This document shows, one piece after another, positions 15,097-24,664 of a stretch of 59,839 nucleotides of DNA (position 1 is the first letter of the stretch; each line of letters starts with the position of its first letter). Under the pieces are notes generated by a model. It made no database searches. It worked only from the letters and a program-made list of their open reading frames with translations, and was not told where the DNA came from. This DNA is from an uncultured Lachnospiraceae bacterium (lineage in GTDB: Bacteria; Bacillota; Clostridia; Lachnospirales; Lachnospiraceae): positions 1 through 59,839 of the forward strand of contig CATOJY010000022.1 of the NCBI GenBank assembly GCA_951800685.1, in the 5' to 3' direction. The position numbers and the translations under genes are program-made.

Positions 15097-18000
15097 AAAT
15101 ATTACATACTGGGGATTGGCATATCGGCTCTTTTAAGGGACCGGAACAGGACGGGGTAAACCTCCGCTCGCTTGACACGCAGAAATGCCTTGAAGAGATG
15201 CTGCGTGTCGCAGAGATAGAAACGCCTGAACTTGCTCTTGTGTCCGGGGATATCTTCGACAGGGCGGAGATCTGGCAGGGCAGGAGTCATAAGGAAGTAT
15301 TGCAGGCGCGGAGTATCATAATGAGGCTTGCAAGATTATGCGGAAAGGTGATCGTAATGCGAGGCACACCAAACCACGACAGTGGAGAGGCCTTTGGTGA
15401 ATTGCAGGCGCATTTCGAACTGGTACCGAATGTTGAGATCGTGATGACTCCGCAGGTGATCCAGACAGAAAAATTTGATATCGCGGTGCTGCCGGGGTTT
15501 GACCGGGGAACATTTAGGGCGAAATTCCCGGGGCTTGGGAAAGAGGAGGAACACGAGGTACTGACAAAGGAACTTGCGAATGCAGTACTCGGTCTGAAAG
15601 CGCAATGCGATCCGGAAAAAAAGAGCATCCTCATGTCTCATTACACGATACCGGGATGCAACTCAGAGAGCGGGCAGGTGATGATGCTGACGCAGTTCGA
15701 GCCTGTTCTTCTGCCGGAGAGTCTGATTGCAGCGGATTTCGATCTGATCGCGATGGGGCATATCCATAGACCGCAGAAGCTTCCGAATTTGGAGAACTGC
15801 TATTACTGCGGCGCTATTAACTCGATGACGTTCAATGACGAGGGACAGGAGCGGGGTTTCTGGATACACGAATATACGGAAGATGGGTGGAAAGCGGTGT
15901 TCTATCAGACACCTTACAGAGAGTTTGTAACTTTTCATTTTACCGACACGGATATCACGGCGATCAATCTTGGGCATCTGGATGAAGTGGCATTCAACTG
16001 GTGGCGGTATAACGGTGGGGTACTTGATAATATCGTGAGGATCCTCTACACGTGCTCTTATGAGAAGGGCAAGGCATTAAATACAGCACTGTTAGAGAAA
16101 GCTTTATATGACGACGGCGCCTTCTATGTGGCCGGCATACTGCCGGAGAAGGTTGAAGAGGCGGTTGACCGGAATGATCTGTCTGATACGACGGATCCGG
16201 AAGAAAACCTTCGCAAATATCTGTCTGATAAGCAGTATTCGGATGAACAGATCCAAGGCTTGATATTGAAAGCAAGACCGATCATCGCACAGGCGGAGGC
16301 GGGAATGTCGATGGCGGCAGGAACAGGATCATTTGATCCGGTGGAGATTGAGGTCAAAAACTACCGTAACTATGAGGAAGAACATTTCAACTTTGAGGAT
16401 ATAAGTTTCTGCACGATCAACGGGCAGAACGGTGCAGGGAAGAGCAGCCTGTTTATGGATGCCATTATCGACTGCCTCTATGAAGAACCGCGGGAAGGGG
16501 AACTGACAGGATGGATACGCAATGATGAAAAAGCGAGATCCGGCGCCATCATCTTTACATTCAGAATCGGGGAAAAGACCTTCCGTGTAACGAGGACGAG
16601 GGCGCGATCCGGGAAAGGGACGTTGAATCTTTCGGAGCTGGTGGATGGAGAGTGGCGCGACCGCTCTAAGGAGAAATATAAGGATACACAGACGGAAATC
16701 GTCAATATTCTCGGTATGGACAGCCTTACATTTAAGAGCTGCGCTTTGATCATGCAGGATCAGTACGGATTGTTTTTGCAGGCATCGAAAGAAGACAGGA
16801 TGGTTATCCTCGGAAATCTGCTCGGACTTGGAGTCTATGAGGCAATGAACAGAATCGCGGGGGATACGGCGAGGGAGTTCGGGGCGAAGACAAGGGATCT
16901 GAAACAGGAAATTGAGATCCATGATGCTACGATCAGGAGTCACGGGGATCCGGAGACTGAGTTAGAGCAGAAGAAATATGAACTGCAGTTGAAGACAGAA
17001 AGTGCTAAGGAAGTGACAGGGGAACGCGACAGGAAGAATGTGGAGCTTCTTTCTTTGCAGGAGGCGCAGGAACGGTGCAATAAGCTGTCAGAAGCCATTT
17101 CATTGCTGACAGCAAAAAAGGCTGCTACAGAGACGAATAGAGGTACTCAGGAGGAGGTTATTCATAGCTGTCAGACGGTCCTAGCAACGGAGCAGACGGT
17201 CATGGAAAATGCTGGACGGTACCGCGAATTGGAGGCGCGGAAAGTGGAACTTGCTACGGCCGTTGCGTTGTTCGACACAAAGCAGGATGAAGAAAGAAGG
17301 ACTGCTTTAAATGTAGTCTCGTTGAAATCGGATCTCACTGCGGCAAAAGCAAGACTTCTGTCGGAACAGGAAAGGCTTAAGGTTTACGAGGATGCTACCG
17401 GCGATGATGAAATCATGAGGAAAGCAGAGGAATACCAGATACAGAGGTCGGCGTTGGATAGCATCCGGGAACTTGCCCTGAGGCATCAGGAGGCAGAACA
17501 GAAGGTACAGGAAGCGGGCGCGGCACGGGAAAGGGTCAGAAAAGAGATCGAATCTTTGGATAACATGATCGGCTCGACAAGGAGTTTCCTTGGAAAGGAC
17601 ATTGCCATCCTGTCAGACAACTGTGGATGTATTGATATCGGGAAAGCAAACTGCAAATTCCTTGAGAAAGCAAAAGCATCCAAGGACGAACTGCAGAGGG
17701 AGGAGGAAAAGTACAGGGAAAAACGAGAGACTTTTAAAGCGGATCTGGATGAAAAGGAAGCAGCGGTGGAACAGGCAGCCGTGGAGCGCGACGCGATCGG
17801 GTATGATCCGGAAAAGAAAGCGGACGCTGAACGACGATGCGCAGAGTTGTTCCCGTATATTGCAAAAGCTGAGCAGGTCAGGAAAAAAGCTGGCGAAATG
17901 GCCTTGATCAAAGCCTCGATCGAAAACATGCAGTCAAATATATCGGACATTGAAAAAAGGCTCGCAGAGGCGAAGGTAGAGGACGAGAGGGCAAAGGAAG

Positions 18001-18926
18001 AGTTAGAGCAGTACCGCGGATCGTTTGAGGAAAATTCAAAGGTGGAGTGGGAGATGGGAATACTCTCTCCGTGGCCGGAGCGGGAGAAGCAGCTGCCGGT
18101 AATCCGGGAAAGGCTTGCAAACGCTACGCAGCGGATCAGCGAGCTGGATCAGCAGCTTGCGGAGCAGGAAAAGGAGTTAGAGGAGAAGCAGGCAGAGCTT
18201 TCGCAGGAACTTATAAAGACCACCGGCCTTGCAGAGAAGCAGGAGGAAGTGAACAGGCTGAATTCCCAGCTTGAAAGCATCGAGATGGAAATCAATTTTC
18301 TTCATATGTCCATCGGTGCGCTTACACAGGAGATCGGGCAGATTGCAAAGCTGAAAGAGGATATATCCGCATTGCAGGAGCGGGAGCGTGAGGCGGCGAA
18401 GGAAACTGCGGATTATGACATCTTAAAAGCTGCATTCAGTCAGGACGGGATTCCGCACCAGATCGTCCGGACCATTATACCAAAGCTGACGGCGACAGCG
18501 AATACGATCCTCGGGCAGATGACCGGCGGGAAAATGGGAGTGGAGTGCCGTCTGGAAAAGATGTTGAAAAACGGAAAGGAAAAGGCGGCCATAGACATCT
18601 TCATTGAAGAGTACGGGAAACCGGCGCTTCCGTATCTGTCAAAATCCGGCGGGGAGAAGGTCAAGGCTTCCCTGTCCGTGATACTGGCGCTTGCGGAGAT
18701 AAAATCATCATCGGCTGGGATCCAGCTCGGCATGCTGTTCATAGACGAGCCGCCATTCCTTGACGCCGACGGGATTCAGGCATACTGCGACGCGCTTGAG
18801 ACCATCCAGCGGCGGTATGCCGGTATCAAGATCATGGCAATCACACATGATCCGACCATGAAAGCAAGGTTCCCGCAGAATCTCGACGTGGTGAAGACGG
18901 AGCACGGGAGCAAGGTGATATGTTAG
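15093..18926 (+). CDS. Fused SbcD-SbcC (Mre11-Rad50-like) nuclease/ATPase
   Basis: 1277 aa in one chain. Residues 1 to about 400 form an SbcD metallophosphoesterase: HTGDWHIGSF, VSGDIFDRAE, RGTPNHDSGE in place of the usual RGNHD, and MGHIHRPQ. From about 420 an SbcC/Rad50 ATPase follows: Walker A NGQNGAGKSS near 440, a long coiled coil, signature LSKSGGEKVKASL near 1180, and Walker B LFIDEPPFLD near 1212. At the coiled-coil turn (about 840) a Cys cluster, NCGCIDIGKANCK, replaces the usual CxxC zinc hook. SbcCD trims DNA ends and hairpins; with the upstream protein it probably serves phage recombination and replication restart. ATG at 15093, coupled to the previous gene. Fusion into one polypeptide is unusual, since SbcC and SbcD are normally separate. 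Confidence 0.9.
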   Translation: MKILHTGDWHIGSFKGPEQDGVNLRSLDTQKCLEEMLRVAEIETPELALVSGDIFDRAEIWQGRSHKEVLQARSIIMRLARLCGKVIVMRGTPNHDSGEAFGELQAHFELVPNVEIVMTPQVIQTEKFDIAVLPGFDRGTFRAKFPGLGKEEEHEVLTKELANAVLGLKAQCDPEKKSILMSHYTIPGCNSESGQVMMLTQFEPVLLPESLIAADFDLIAMGHIHRPQKLPNLENCYYCGAINSMTFNDEGQERGFWIHEYTEDGWKAVFYQTPYREFVTFHFTDTDITAINLGHLDEVAFNWWRYNGGVLDNIVRILYTCSYEKGKALNTALLEKALYDDGAFYVAGILPEKVEEAVDRNDLSDTTDPEENLRKYLSDKQYSDEQIQGLILKARPIIAQAEAGMSMAAGTGSFDPVEIEVKNYRNYEEEHFNFEDISFCTINGQNGAGKSSLFMDAIIDCLYEEPREGELTGWIRNDEKARSGAIIFTFRIGEKTFRVTRTRARSGKGTLNLSELVDGEWRDRSKEKYKDTQTEIVNILGMDSLTFKSCALIMQDQYGLFLQASKEDRMVILGNLLGLGVYEAMNRIAGDTAREFGAKTRDLKQEIEIHDATIRSHGDPETELEQKKYELQLKTESAKEVTGERDRKNVELLSLQEAQERCNKLSEAISLLTAKKAATETNRGTQEEVIHSCQTVLATEQTVMENAGRYRELEARKVELATAVALFDTKQDEERRTALNVVSLKSDLTAAKARLLSEQERLKVYEDATGDDEIMRKAEEYQIQRSALDSIRELALRHQEAEQKVQEAGAARERVRKEIESLDNMIGSTRSFLGKDIAILSDNCGCIDIGKANCKFLEKAKASKDELQREEEKYREKRETFKADLDEKEAAVEQAAVERDAIGYDPEKKADAERRCAELFPYIAKAEQVRKKAGEMALIKASIENMQSNISDIEKRLAEAKVEDERAKEELEQYRGSFEENSKVEWEMGILSPWPEREKQLPVIRERLANATQRISELDQQLAEQEKELEEKQAELSQELIKTTGLAEKQEEVNRLNSQLESIEMEINFLHMSIGALTQEIGQIAKLKEDISALQEREREAAKETADYDILKAAFSQDGIPHQIVRTIIPKLTATANTILGQMTGGKMGVECRLEKMLKNGKEKAAIDIFIEEYGKPALPYLSKSGGEKVKASLSVILALAEIKSSSAGIQLGMLFIDEPPFLDADGIQAYCDALETIQRRYAGIKIMAITHDPTMKARFPQNLDVVKTEHGSKVIC

Positions 18927-18938
18927 GAGGAACCGCGG

Positions 18939-19826
18939 ATGGCAGATAACAAGACATACTATTATCTCAAGCTGAAGGAGGGGTTTTTTGAATCAGAAGA
19001 TATGAAGCTGCTACAGGCTACGAAAGACGGATATCTATACAGCGATATACTCTTGAAGCTGTATTTGCGTAGTCTCCGGCAGGAAGGACGTCTGATGTAT
19101 AGGGATATCATTCCCTATACACCGGAAATGATCGCAACGATCACAAACCATCAGGTTGGGACTGTGGAAAAGGCAGTCAAGATCTTAGAGCAGATGGGAT
19201 TCATTGAAATATTGGACAACGGTGCAATTTATATGACCGACATCCAGAATTTTATAGGTCAGAGCTCTAGCGAAGCGGACAGAAAAAGAAAATATCGAAG
19301 TGCCATAAATGCAGAAAAATCAAGGCTTTTAATGGATAACAGTGAGACACTTGTCGGGACAGAAAACGGACAGATGTCTGGACAAATGTCCGACAATCGT
19401 CCACCAGAGATTAGAGATAAGAGTATAGAGAATAGAGATAAAAAGAATATAAATACTTTTGCTCAGAGCTCTGGCGAGCAGACCTCCGAGCCGGAGGCGG
19501 ATGTTGAAGCGCTTATCCTCAATGACGGGTCAGAATGGAGACCAACGGAAGCATTATTCGCAGAATACGTAAGACTTTACCCAAACGTGGATGTAAAGCA
19601 ACAGTTCAACGTGATGCGCAGTTGGTGTCTGTCAAATCCGAAAAAGAGGAAAACCAGGCGGGGGATCACGAGGTTTGTCAATTCGTGGCTTACAAGAGAG
19701 CAGGATAAAGGTTATCGGAGACCGGCTGACAATGGCTCTTACAAGCAGAGGCAATCAGAGAGCGGGTACAGTCAGGAAGTCCTAAACCGTCTTGCGAATG
19801 AAAGCTGGGGTGATCCGAATGGATGA
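18939..19826 (+). CDS. Phage replisome organizer (DnaD-like initiator)
   Basis: 295 aa. The N-terminal domain (residues 5-120: YYYLKLKEGFFESEDMKLL, YSDILLKLYLRS, VEKAVKILEQMGFIEIL) is the phage replisome-organizer winged helix. A variable linker carries five 7-bp DNA repeats (19407-19441) encoding EIRDKSIENRDK. The C-terminal part is a DnaD/DnaB-helicase-loader-type region (TEALFAEYVRLYPN, TRRGITRFVNSWLTREQ). The protein should bind the origin, probably inside its own gene, and bring in the DnaC-like loader encoded next. AGGAGG precedes the ATG. Confidence 0.85.
   Translation: MADNKTYYYLKLKEGFFESEDMKLLQATKDGYLYSDILLKLYLRSLRQEGRLMYRDIIPYTPEMIATITNHQVGTVEKAVKILEQMGFIEILDNGAIYMTDIQNFIGQSSSEADRKRKYRSAINAEKSRLLMDNSETLVGTENGQMSGQMSDNRPPEIRDKSIENRDKKNINTFAQSSGEQTSEPEADVEALILNDGSEWRPTEALFAEYVRLYPNVDVKQQFNVMRSWCLSNPKKRKTRRGITRFVNSWLTREQDKGYRRPADNGSYKQRQSESGYSQEVLNRLANESWGDPNG
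19407..19441 (+). repeat. Five heptamer iterons, candidate replication origin
   Basis: GAGATTA, GAGATAA, GAGTATA, GAGAATA and GAGATAA stand in tandem with an exact 7-bp period, followed by an AT-rich stretch to about 19457. They lie in the linker of the replisome-organizer gene, the usual site of origins for phages with this initiator type. Confidence 0.6.
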
Positions 19827-20589
19827 AATGAGCGCGTTCTTGCGTGAAATTGACAGACGTAGGCGGGAGTATGCAGGCAGTGCAGATAATCCAGAGAAAG
19901 AGACGGAATACGAATGCCGGCAGTGCAGGGATACTGGATTTATCACACGGATGGATGAAAACGGCTGCGAAATAGCCTGTAGATGTAAATGCTATGAAAT
20001 TAGGCGTTCTAAGGAGAGGATGAGGAGAAGCGGGATATCTGTTGAATTTCAGAAAAAGACGTTTGATAGTTTCACCACAAAAGGGAATGCCCAACTTGCA
20101 AATGCCAAAGAAAAGGCGGTGCGGTATGTGGAGTATTTCGCGAACAAAGAGCATGACAGGCATAATTCCATCATGTTTACCGGACAGGCTGGGTCAGGAA
20201 AGACACACCTTGGAATGGCAATTTGTATGTCGTTGATAAATAGCGGTGTGGCGGTAATCTACATGGCATACAGGGATGCAGTTACGAGAATCAAGCAGAA
20301 TCTTCTTGATGAGGTAGCTTATGACAGGGAGTTGAATAAATACACGTCGGCACGGGTGCTTTACATAGACGATCTGTTAAAGGGGCGTCTCACAGATACG
20401 GATGTCAACATCATGTACGAAATTATGAATTATCGTTACATGAATAATATGCCCGTTATTATCAGCACAGAGAAAACAACGGATGAACTTTTAATGTTTG
20501 ACGAGGCAATTGGAAGCAGGCTGATTGAGATGTGCCGTAGAAACATCATCCAGCTGCACGGCAAAGAATTAAATTACCGGCTGAGTTAG
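19819..20589 (+). CDS. DnaC-like helicase loader ATPase
   Basis: 256 aa. An N-terminal zinc-binding segment (CRQC at 33-36, CRCKC at 54-58) precedes an AAA+ domain: Walker A GQAGSGKTH at 122-130, Walker B VLYIDDLLKG near 175-185, sensor-type IISTEKT, and arginine-finger-type SRLIEMC. This matches DnaC/IstB-family loaders that place the host replicative helicase at the phage origin. The start at 19819 overlaps the end of the initiator gene, as expected for a coupled pair. Confidence 0.88.
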   Translation: MDEMSAFLREIDRRRREYAGSADNPEKETEYECRQCRDTGFITRMDENGCEIACRCKCYEIRRSKERMRRSGISVEFQKKTFDSFTTKGNAQLANAKEKAVRYVEYFANKEHDRHNSIMFTGQAGSGKTHLGMAICMSLINSGVAVIYMAYRDAVTRIKQNLLDEVAYDRELNKYTSARVLYIDDLLKGRLTDTDVNIMYEIMNYRYMNNMPVIISTEKTTDELLMFDEAIGSRLIEMCRRNIIQLHGKELNYRLS

Positions 20590-20600
20590 GAGGTGGTTGT

Positions 20601-21458
20601 GTGGCGCGGATAAAGCATATTGGAACGGTCAACGACAAAGAGAAAGATTTCCTGAAGCTATTCGATCAGCTGACATACTCACGGAGCGGCTGGCAGGTAT
20701 GGGAAGATTTAATGACGGTGATGGCATGCAGTATATGTAATGCGGTTGACCACAGAAAGGAGGCGTTTGAGAGAAGGGAAAAGCAGTACGAAAGGGCAAT
20801 TAAAGCCCTCGGCGGGGTAGATATACCGGCGCAGATGCTGGGGATCATAACAATTGCTCTGGAAGAAAACCCAAATCAGGATTTCCTCGGAAAGCTGTAT
20901 ATGAATCTCAATCTTGGAAGTCATTGGCACGGGCAGTTTTTCACCCCATATCATGTCTGCGAACTTATGGCGAAAATGCAGATTGGAGAAGGCTGCCGGT
21001 CAGAGATCGAAAGCAAAGGTTATTTGTCGATAGGCGATATGTGCATTGGCGCCGGGGCAATGTTGATAGCTGCAGCGGCAGCATTCCGGGAATGCAATGT
21101 AAATTATCAGACCAGCGTAGTGTTTGCCGGACAAGATATTGATCCTGTGGTAGCGAAAATGGCATATATTCAGCTTTCGCTCCTTGGATGTCCCGGATAC
21201 ATTACGGTTGGCGACAGCCTCGCGAATCCGCAGACAGGACACATCCTATTTCCGCAGGAAAAGGAAGGGCAGGAGCTGTGGATCATGCCGATGTTCATGC
21301 ATCAGATATGGGAAATGCGCCGTACGGCCATGCTGATACGAAATTTATTTGGTGGAATCGAAACCACGGTAAAAACAATGGGAAAAGAGCGCTATTATAT
21401 GTTTTTTAATTTCGATGAACAGGAGGGTCAAAATGGGAAATACGAACTTATCGGATAA
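20601..21458 (+). CDS. N6-adenine DNA methylase-like protein (HsdM type), catalytic motif not seen
   Basis: 285 aa from a GTG after GGAGGTGG. GQFFTPYHV (111-119), the S-adenosylmethionine motif I DMCIGAGAML (146-155) and GQDIDP (177-182) match the N-6 DNA methylase family of type I systems. The (D/N)PP(Y/F) catalytic motif, expected after VGDSLANPQTG, is not visible; the chain turns into LWIMPMFMHQIW and then an unrelated tail. It may be a methylase with a variant motif, or a cofactor-binding protein that no longer methylates. It lies between the helicase loader and the PcfK gene, so protection of phage DNA is a reasonable guess but not established. Confidence 0.7.
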   Translation: MARIKHIGTVNDKEKDFLKLFDQLTYSRSGWQVWEDLMTVMACSICNAVDHRKEAFERREKQYERAIKALGGVDIPAQMLGIITIALEENPNQDFLGKLYMNLNLGSHWHGQFFTPYHVCELMAKMQIGEGCRSEIESKGYLSIGDMCIGAGAMLIAAAAAFRECNVNYQTSVVFAGQDIDPVVAKMAYIQLSLLGCPGYITVGDSLANPQTGHILFPQEKEGQELWIMPMFMHQIWEMRRTAMLIRNLFGGIETTVKTMGKERYYMFFNFDEQEGQNGKYELIG

Positions 21459-22368
21459 AAGCAGAGAGGCTTTGAATTCCGAGACATTTCAGAAAATTAG
21501 AGAAGATATGAAAGATGAAATCGTAAAAGAATACCTGAAAAACGGATATGCAGATGAAGACAAGCAACACGAAATCACAATATCTGGTGTAACGTACAAG
21601 ATTCTGGAACGTGAGAAATTCACTACATTCTATGATTGGCTTGGCAACACGTTGTTCGATGTCGACAATGAGGAGCTAGCTGCTCTCTCTGAAATCAACT
21701 ACGGAGAGATGAAGGATGCTGGGAGAAAACTTGAACCAGAAGAAATCACTGATGCGTTTGAGAAAGAAAATGATTCCACAGAAAAAACAGCGGATGCTGC
21801 GGAAAGTGGAAAATTGGAGGAAGATAAGGACAAAACAGAACAGTCTATACCAGTATATTCGGGAGTAGATGGGGCGATTGCAAAGTTGCAGGCAGAGTTG
21901 GAAAAGGCAAAAGAAAAGGAATTTGCTAAGCCAGTTATTGAATATCTGATGGAACGATGCAGACAATCAGAGAGTTTGGCGGCGGATATCAGCCAAAGTC
22001 ATAAGACTTGGGAAAAATGCTACAAGTATATCTATGAAGAAGCAAGGAAAAAGTTGAATAGTAAATCCGGACCGGTGCGTGATGATGTCGTATTTGAATG
22101 GGCCGAAGATTATTTTCATTTGGATGATAAGGCATTGGAGGAAAAGAAAGCCAAGGAAGAAGCGGAACGGAAGAAGAAATCTGCTGAAAAAAAGAAACAG
22201 GATACGGAGAAGAAAGGGAAAACCACATCTGTAAAATCTCCTAAATCTGGAAAGAAAGAAGAAAAGAAACCGGCAGTATCAAATCTGCAGCGTGAAGTTC
22301 AGAAGCCAAAGCCAAAGAAGAATGAACTGGATGGACAGATAGATTTCTTCTCCATGATGGGTATGTAG
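21433..22368 (+). CDS. PcfK-like protein
   Basis: 311 aa. It is acidic, with a Lys/Glu-rich low-complexity region (about residues 235-285) and a conserved part FAKPVIEYLMERCRQS, then HKTWEKCYKYIYEEARKKL and DVVFEWAEDYF, which is the PcfK-like domain. PcfK was named in the conjugative plasmid pCF10 and has no settled function. AACAGGAGG precedes the ATG at 21433, which lies inside the end of the methylase-like gene. It stands just ahead of the PcfJ-like gene; this pair is conserved in many Firmicutes mobile elements and phages. Confidence 0.75.
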   Translation: MGNTNLSDKSREALNSETFQKIREDMKDEIVKEYLKNGYADEDKQHEITISGVTYKILEREKFTTFYDWLGNTLFDVDNEELAALSEINYGEMKDAGRKLEPEEITDAFEKENDSTEKTADAAESGKLEEDKDKTEQSIPVYSGVDGAIAKLQAELEKAKEKEFAKPVIEYLMERCRQSESLAADISQSHKTWEKCYKYIYEEARKKLNSKSGPVRDDVVFEWAEDYFHLDDKALEEKKAKEEAERKKKSAEKKKQDTEKKGKTTSVKSPKSGKKEEKKPAVSNLQREVQKPKPKKNELDGQIDFFSMMGM

Positions 22369-22380
22369 GAGGCGGTATGG

Positions 22381-24465
22381 ATGAAAAAGAAAGACTTGCG
22401 AGAGATACCCATTCCAAAAGCAGATATTAAACAGATTAGAGAAATCGCAGTAAAAGGTAAAGAAATTCGCGGAGTTATCGTAACACAGAAGAAAAAGGCT
22501 GATGAGCAGGAAACATTGGTGCTTAATGTGTATCAGGTAAGTGGAAAGAATAGAAAAGATATATCACTGTTATTCCGAGTATTCTGTCAAAAAGACGATT
22601 ACACAACCTTGGAAGTTGATAATAGCAAGTGGCGAACTGGAGCATTGCTATATCTGGTGTGCAGGGATAGCGGTTGGTGTGAATACTGGTGGAATTACAG
22701 TCAGCTGGAATTTATATCAGATAAGGATGCGAAGCAGGCAGAAAGCACATTACGCAAATGGACCAATAACAATGAGGAATATAAGGAAAGAGCCGCATTT
22801 GCAGTGCTGGACAGATATCAGAACCATATTAAGCATATTCGACTGATGAAAAAGCACAAAAAGGAAACAGATGTTATAGATGCCGAAATGGATAAGTTCG
22901 GAGAACTGCCAGATGATTATCAGACATTCATCGAAGAAAGTGTGTTCAAGGACGAAAATTATATTTTCTATAACACCAAGAGAAAGAGAGCATTCTGTAC
23001 CAGCTGCAAACATACCTTTATCCTCGAAGATAAAAAGCTTAGACATGAAACAATAGGCATTATGAATAGTCGGGATGAGGTAAGACATAACCGCACAGTA
23101 TGTTGCCCGTATTGCAATAAATTCCTCATGGCAAAAAGCGAGGGAATGAGCAGACAAAGCTTGGTATCGGTGCAATGGAGCGTATTGGTTCAGGCACATA
23201 ATGAGGAGATTCTGACAAGATACTTTTGCCACATAAAAGATTTTCGCATAAATTTCCATAATCCAAAGATAACTACCAGCGAGGGCTACCGAACAGTACA
23301 TAAGGCAGAAAGCGTAAAGGATTATATGTGGGCACATTATAAGACCACAGGAGATATGAGGTGGTGCTATTACAGAGATAGAGGAAGTTCATGGTATCCG
23401 CCGGCAGAAACAATAGCTCCAAGAAGTGTTGTGGCGTATAACACCAATCTGCAGGAAGTGGTTGCAGGAACCTGCATGAAATATAGTGTTCCGGATATTT
23501 TCATTAAAAATGTCGCAAACGACAACAGACATTTTAATTCTCCGTGGTTGATTGATAATTATTTCAATTCATATCGCCAATATCCGTTCATAGAACAGCT
23601 GCTCAAGGTTGGTTTTTACAAAATGGTACAGGAATTTCTAGAAGATCACAGAATGCGAAACACGGACTTAAATGGTGGGTGTAATAGCATTTTGGGCACC
23701 TTGGGAATTAACAAATATCAGTACAATATGCTCCGTAAAGTAGGGAATCCGAGTTTAAGAGATTTGGAGATATTGAGATATAAGCCGGATTTGAAGTGGG
23801 ATGAGTTCTCGGAACTTCGATATGTGCATGATGATGGGTATGCTTGTATGTACAAAAAATTTATAGATCTTATGCAACATACCACCCTGTATAAATTACT
23901 CAAGTATATCAGTAAACAGAAAATTACCCATACACAGGACTACTTTGATTACGCTGGTTGGCTTGAAGAAATGGATTACGACATGAAGAACGAGTTCAAT
24001 TTGTTTCCGAAGAATTTCGAAAAGGCACATGATGAAATGTCAAAACAATATATGAAGTTCAAGGACAAGCAGGCGAGAGAGGAAACAAAGAGATTCAATC
24101 GCATGTTGAAAAAGATGAAAAATAAAACTGTGGAAGTAGAGGCTATGAAGCTTGATATCCAGGGATTATTTATCAGACTGCCAAATAGATTAGAGGAGCT
24201 AAAGGCTGAAGGAGAAGCACTTCATCATTGTGTTGGAACATACATGGAAAAGGTGAGAAAGGGAGAAACAATGATTTTCTTCATCCGACAAAAAGAAGCA
24301 CCGGAGAAACCATATTACACACTGGAGTGGCATGGGAGAGTTATCCAGTGCCGAGGATTCCGAAACTGCGACATGACGCCGGAGGTTAAAGCATTTGTTG
24401 AGATGTTCCAAGAAAAGATGACGGAGTATGAGAATGTACCAAAGAAACAAAGAAAGGCGGGATGA
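22381..24465 (+). CDS. PcfJ-like protein
   Basis: 694 aa. A zinc-ribbon-like pair, FCTSCKHTF and CCPYCNKF (about residues 205-245), sits in the middle. The C-terminal part has the family hallmark LHHCVGTYMEK (about 618-628) followed by PYYTLEWHGRVIQCRGFRN. These match PcfJ proteins, found with PcfK on plasmids, integrative elements and phages. The molecular function is unknown; the metal site and RNA/DNA-binding-like basic segments (for example RFNRMLKKMKNK) suggest nucleic acid contact. It is more AT-rich than the recombination genes, as is PcfK, so the pair may have entered together. Confidence 0.75.
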   Translation: MKKKDLREIPIPKADIKQIREIAVKGKEIRGVIVTQKKKADEQETLVLNVYQVSGKNRKDISLLFRVFCQKDDYTTLEVDNSKWRTGALLYLVCRDSGWCEYWWNYSQLEFISDKDAKQAESTLRKWTNNNEEYKERAAFAVLDRYQNHIKHIRLMKKHKKETDVIDAEMDKFGELPDDYQTFIEESVFKDENYIFYNTKRKRAFCTSCKHTFILEDKKLRHETIGIMNSRDEVRHNRTVCCPYCNKFLMAKSEGMSRQSLVSVQWSVLVQAHNEEILTRYFCHIKDFRINFHNPKITTSEGYRTVHKAESVKDYMWAHYKTTGDMRWCYYRDRGSSWYPPAETIAPRSVVAYNTNLQEVVAGTCMKYSVPDIFIKNVANDNRHFNSPWLIDNYFNSYRQYPFIEQLLKVGFYKMVQEFLEDHRMRNTDLNGGCNSILGTLGINKYQYNMLRKVGNPSLRDLEILRYKPDLKWDEFSELRYVHDDGYACMYKKFIDLMQHTTLYKLLKYISKQKITHTQDYFDYAGWLEEMDYDMKNEFNLFPKNFEKAHDEMSKQYMKFKDKQAREETKRFNRMLKKMKNKTVEVEAMKLDIQGLFIRLPNRLEELKAEGEALHHCVGTYMEKVRKGETMIFFIRQKEAPEKPYYTLEWHGRVIQCRGFRNCDMTPEVKAFVEMFQEKMTEYENVPKKQRKAG

Positions 24466-24466
24466 T

Positions 24467-24664
24467 ATGGCAAAACAGGAAAGACATAAAATCAAGAATC
24501 TGCTTATGAAGCTGAATGATGAAGATAGGAATACGCTGGTATGTCTGATTGCGAAAGCTGGGTACGCTGTAAGGATTGGAAAGGAAAGACCGGGCGGAAA
24601 AGGTCAGACAATGTATTTTGTAGAATATTGGGAGGAGACAGAAGATGAACAAATCAGGAATTGA
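24467..24664 (+). CDS. Small phage protein, unknown
   Basis: 65 aa. LNDEDRNTLVCLIAKAGYAVRIGKERPGGK followed by a YFVEYWEE strand is seen in short overlapping view; no known motif. It starts one base after the PcfJ stop and overlaps the radical-SAM gene by 20 bp. Confidence 0.5.
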   Translation: MAKQERHKIKNLLMKLNDEDRNTLVCLIAKAGYAVRIGKERPGGKGQTMYFVEYWEETEDEQIRN

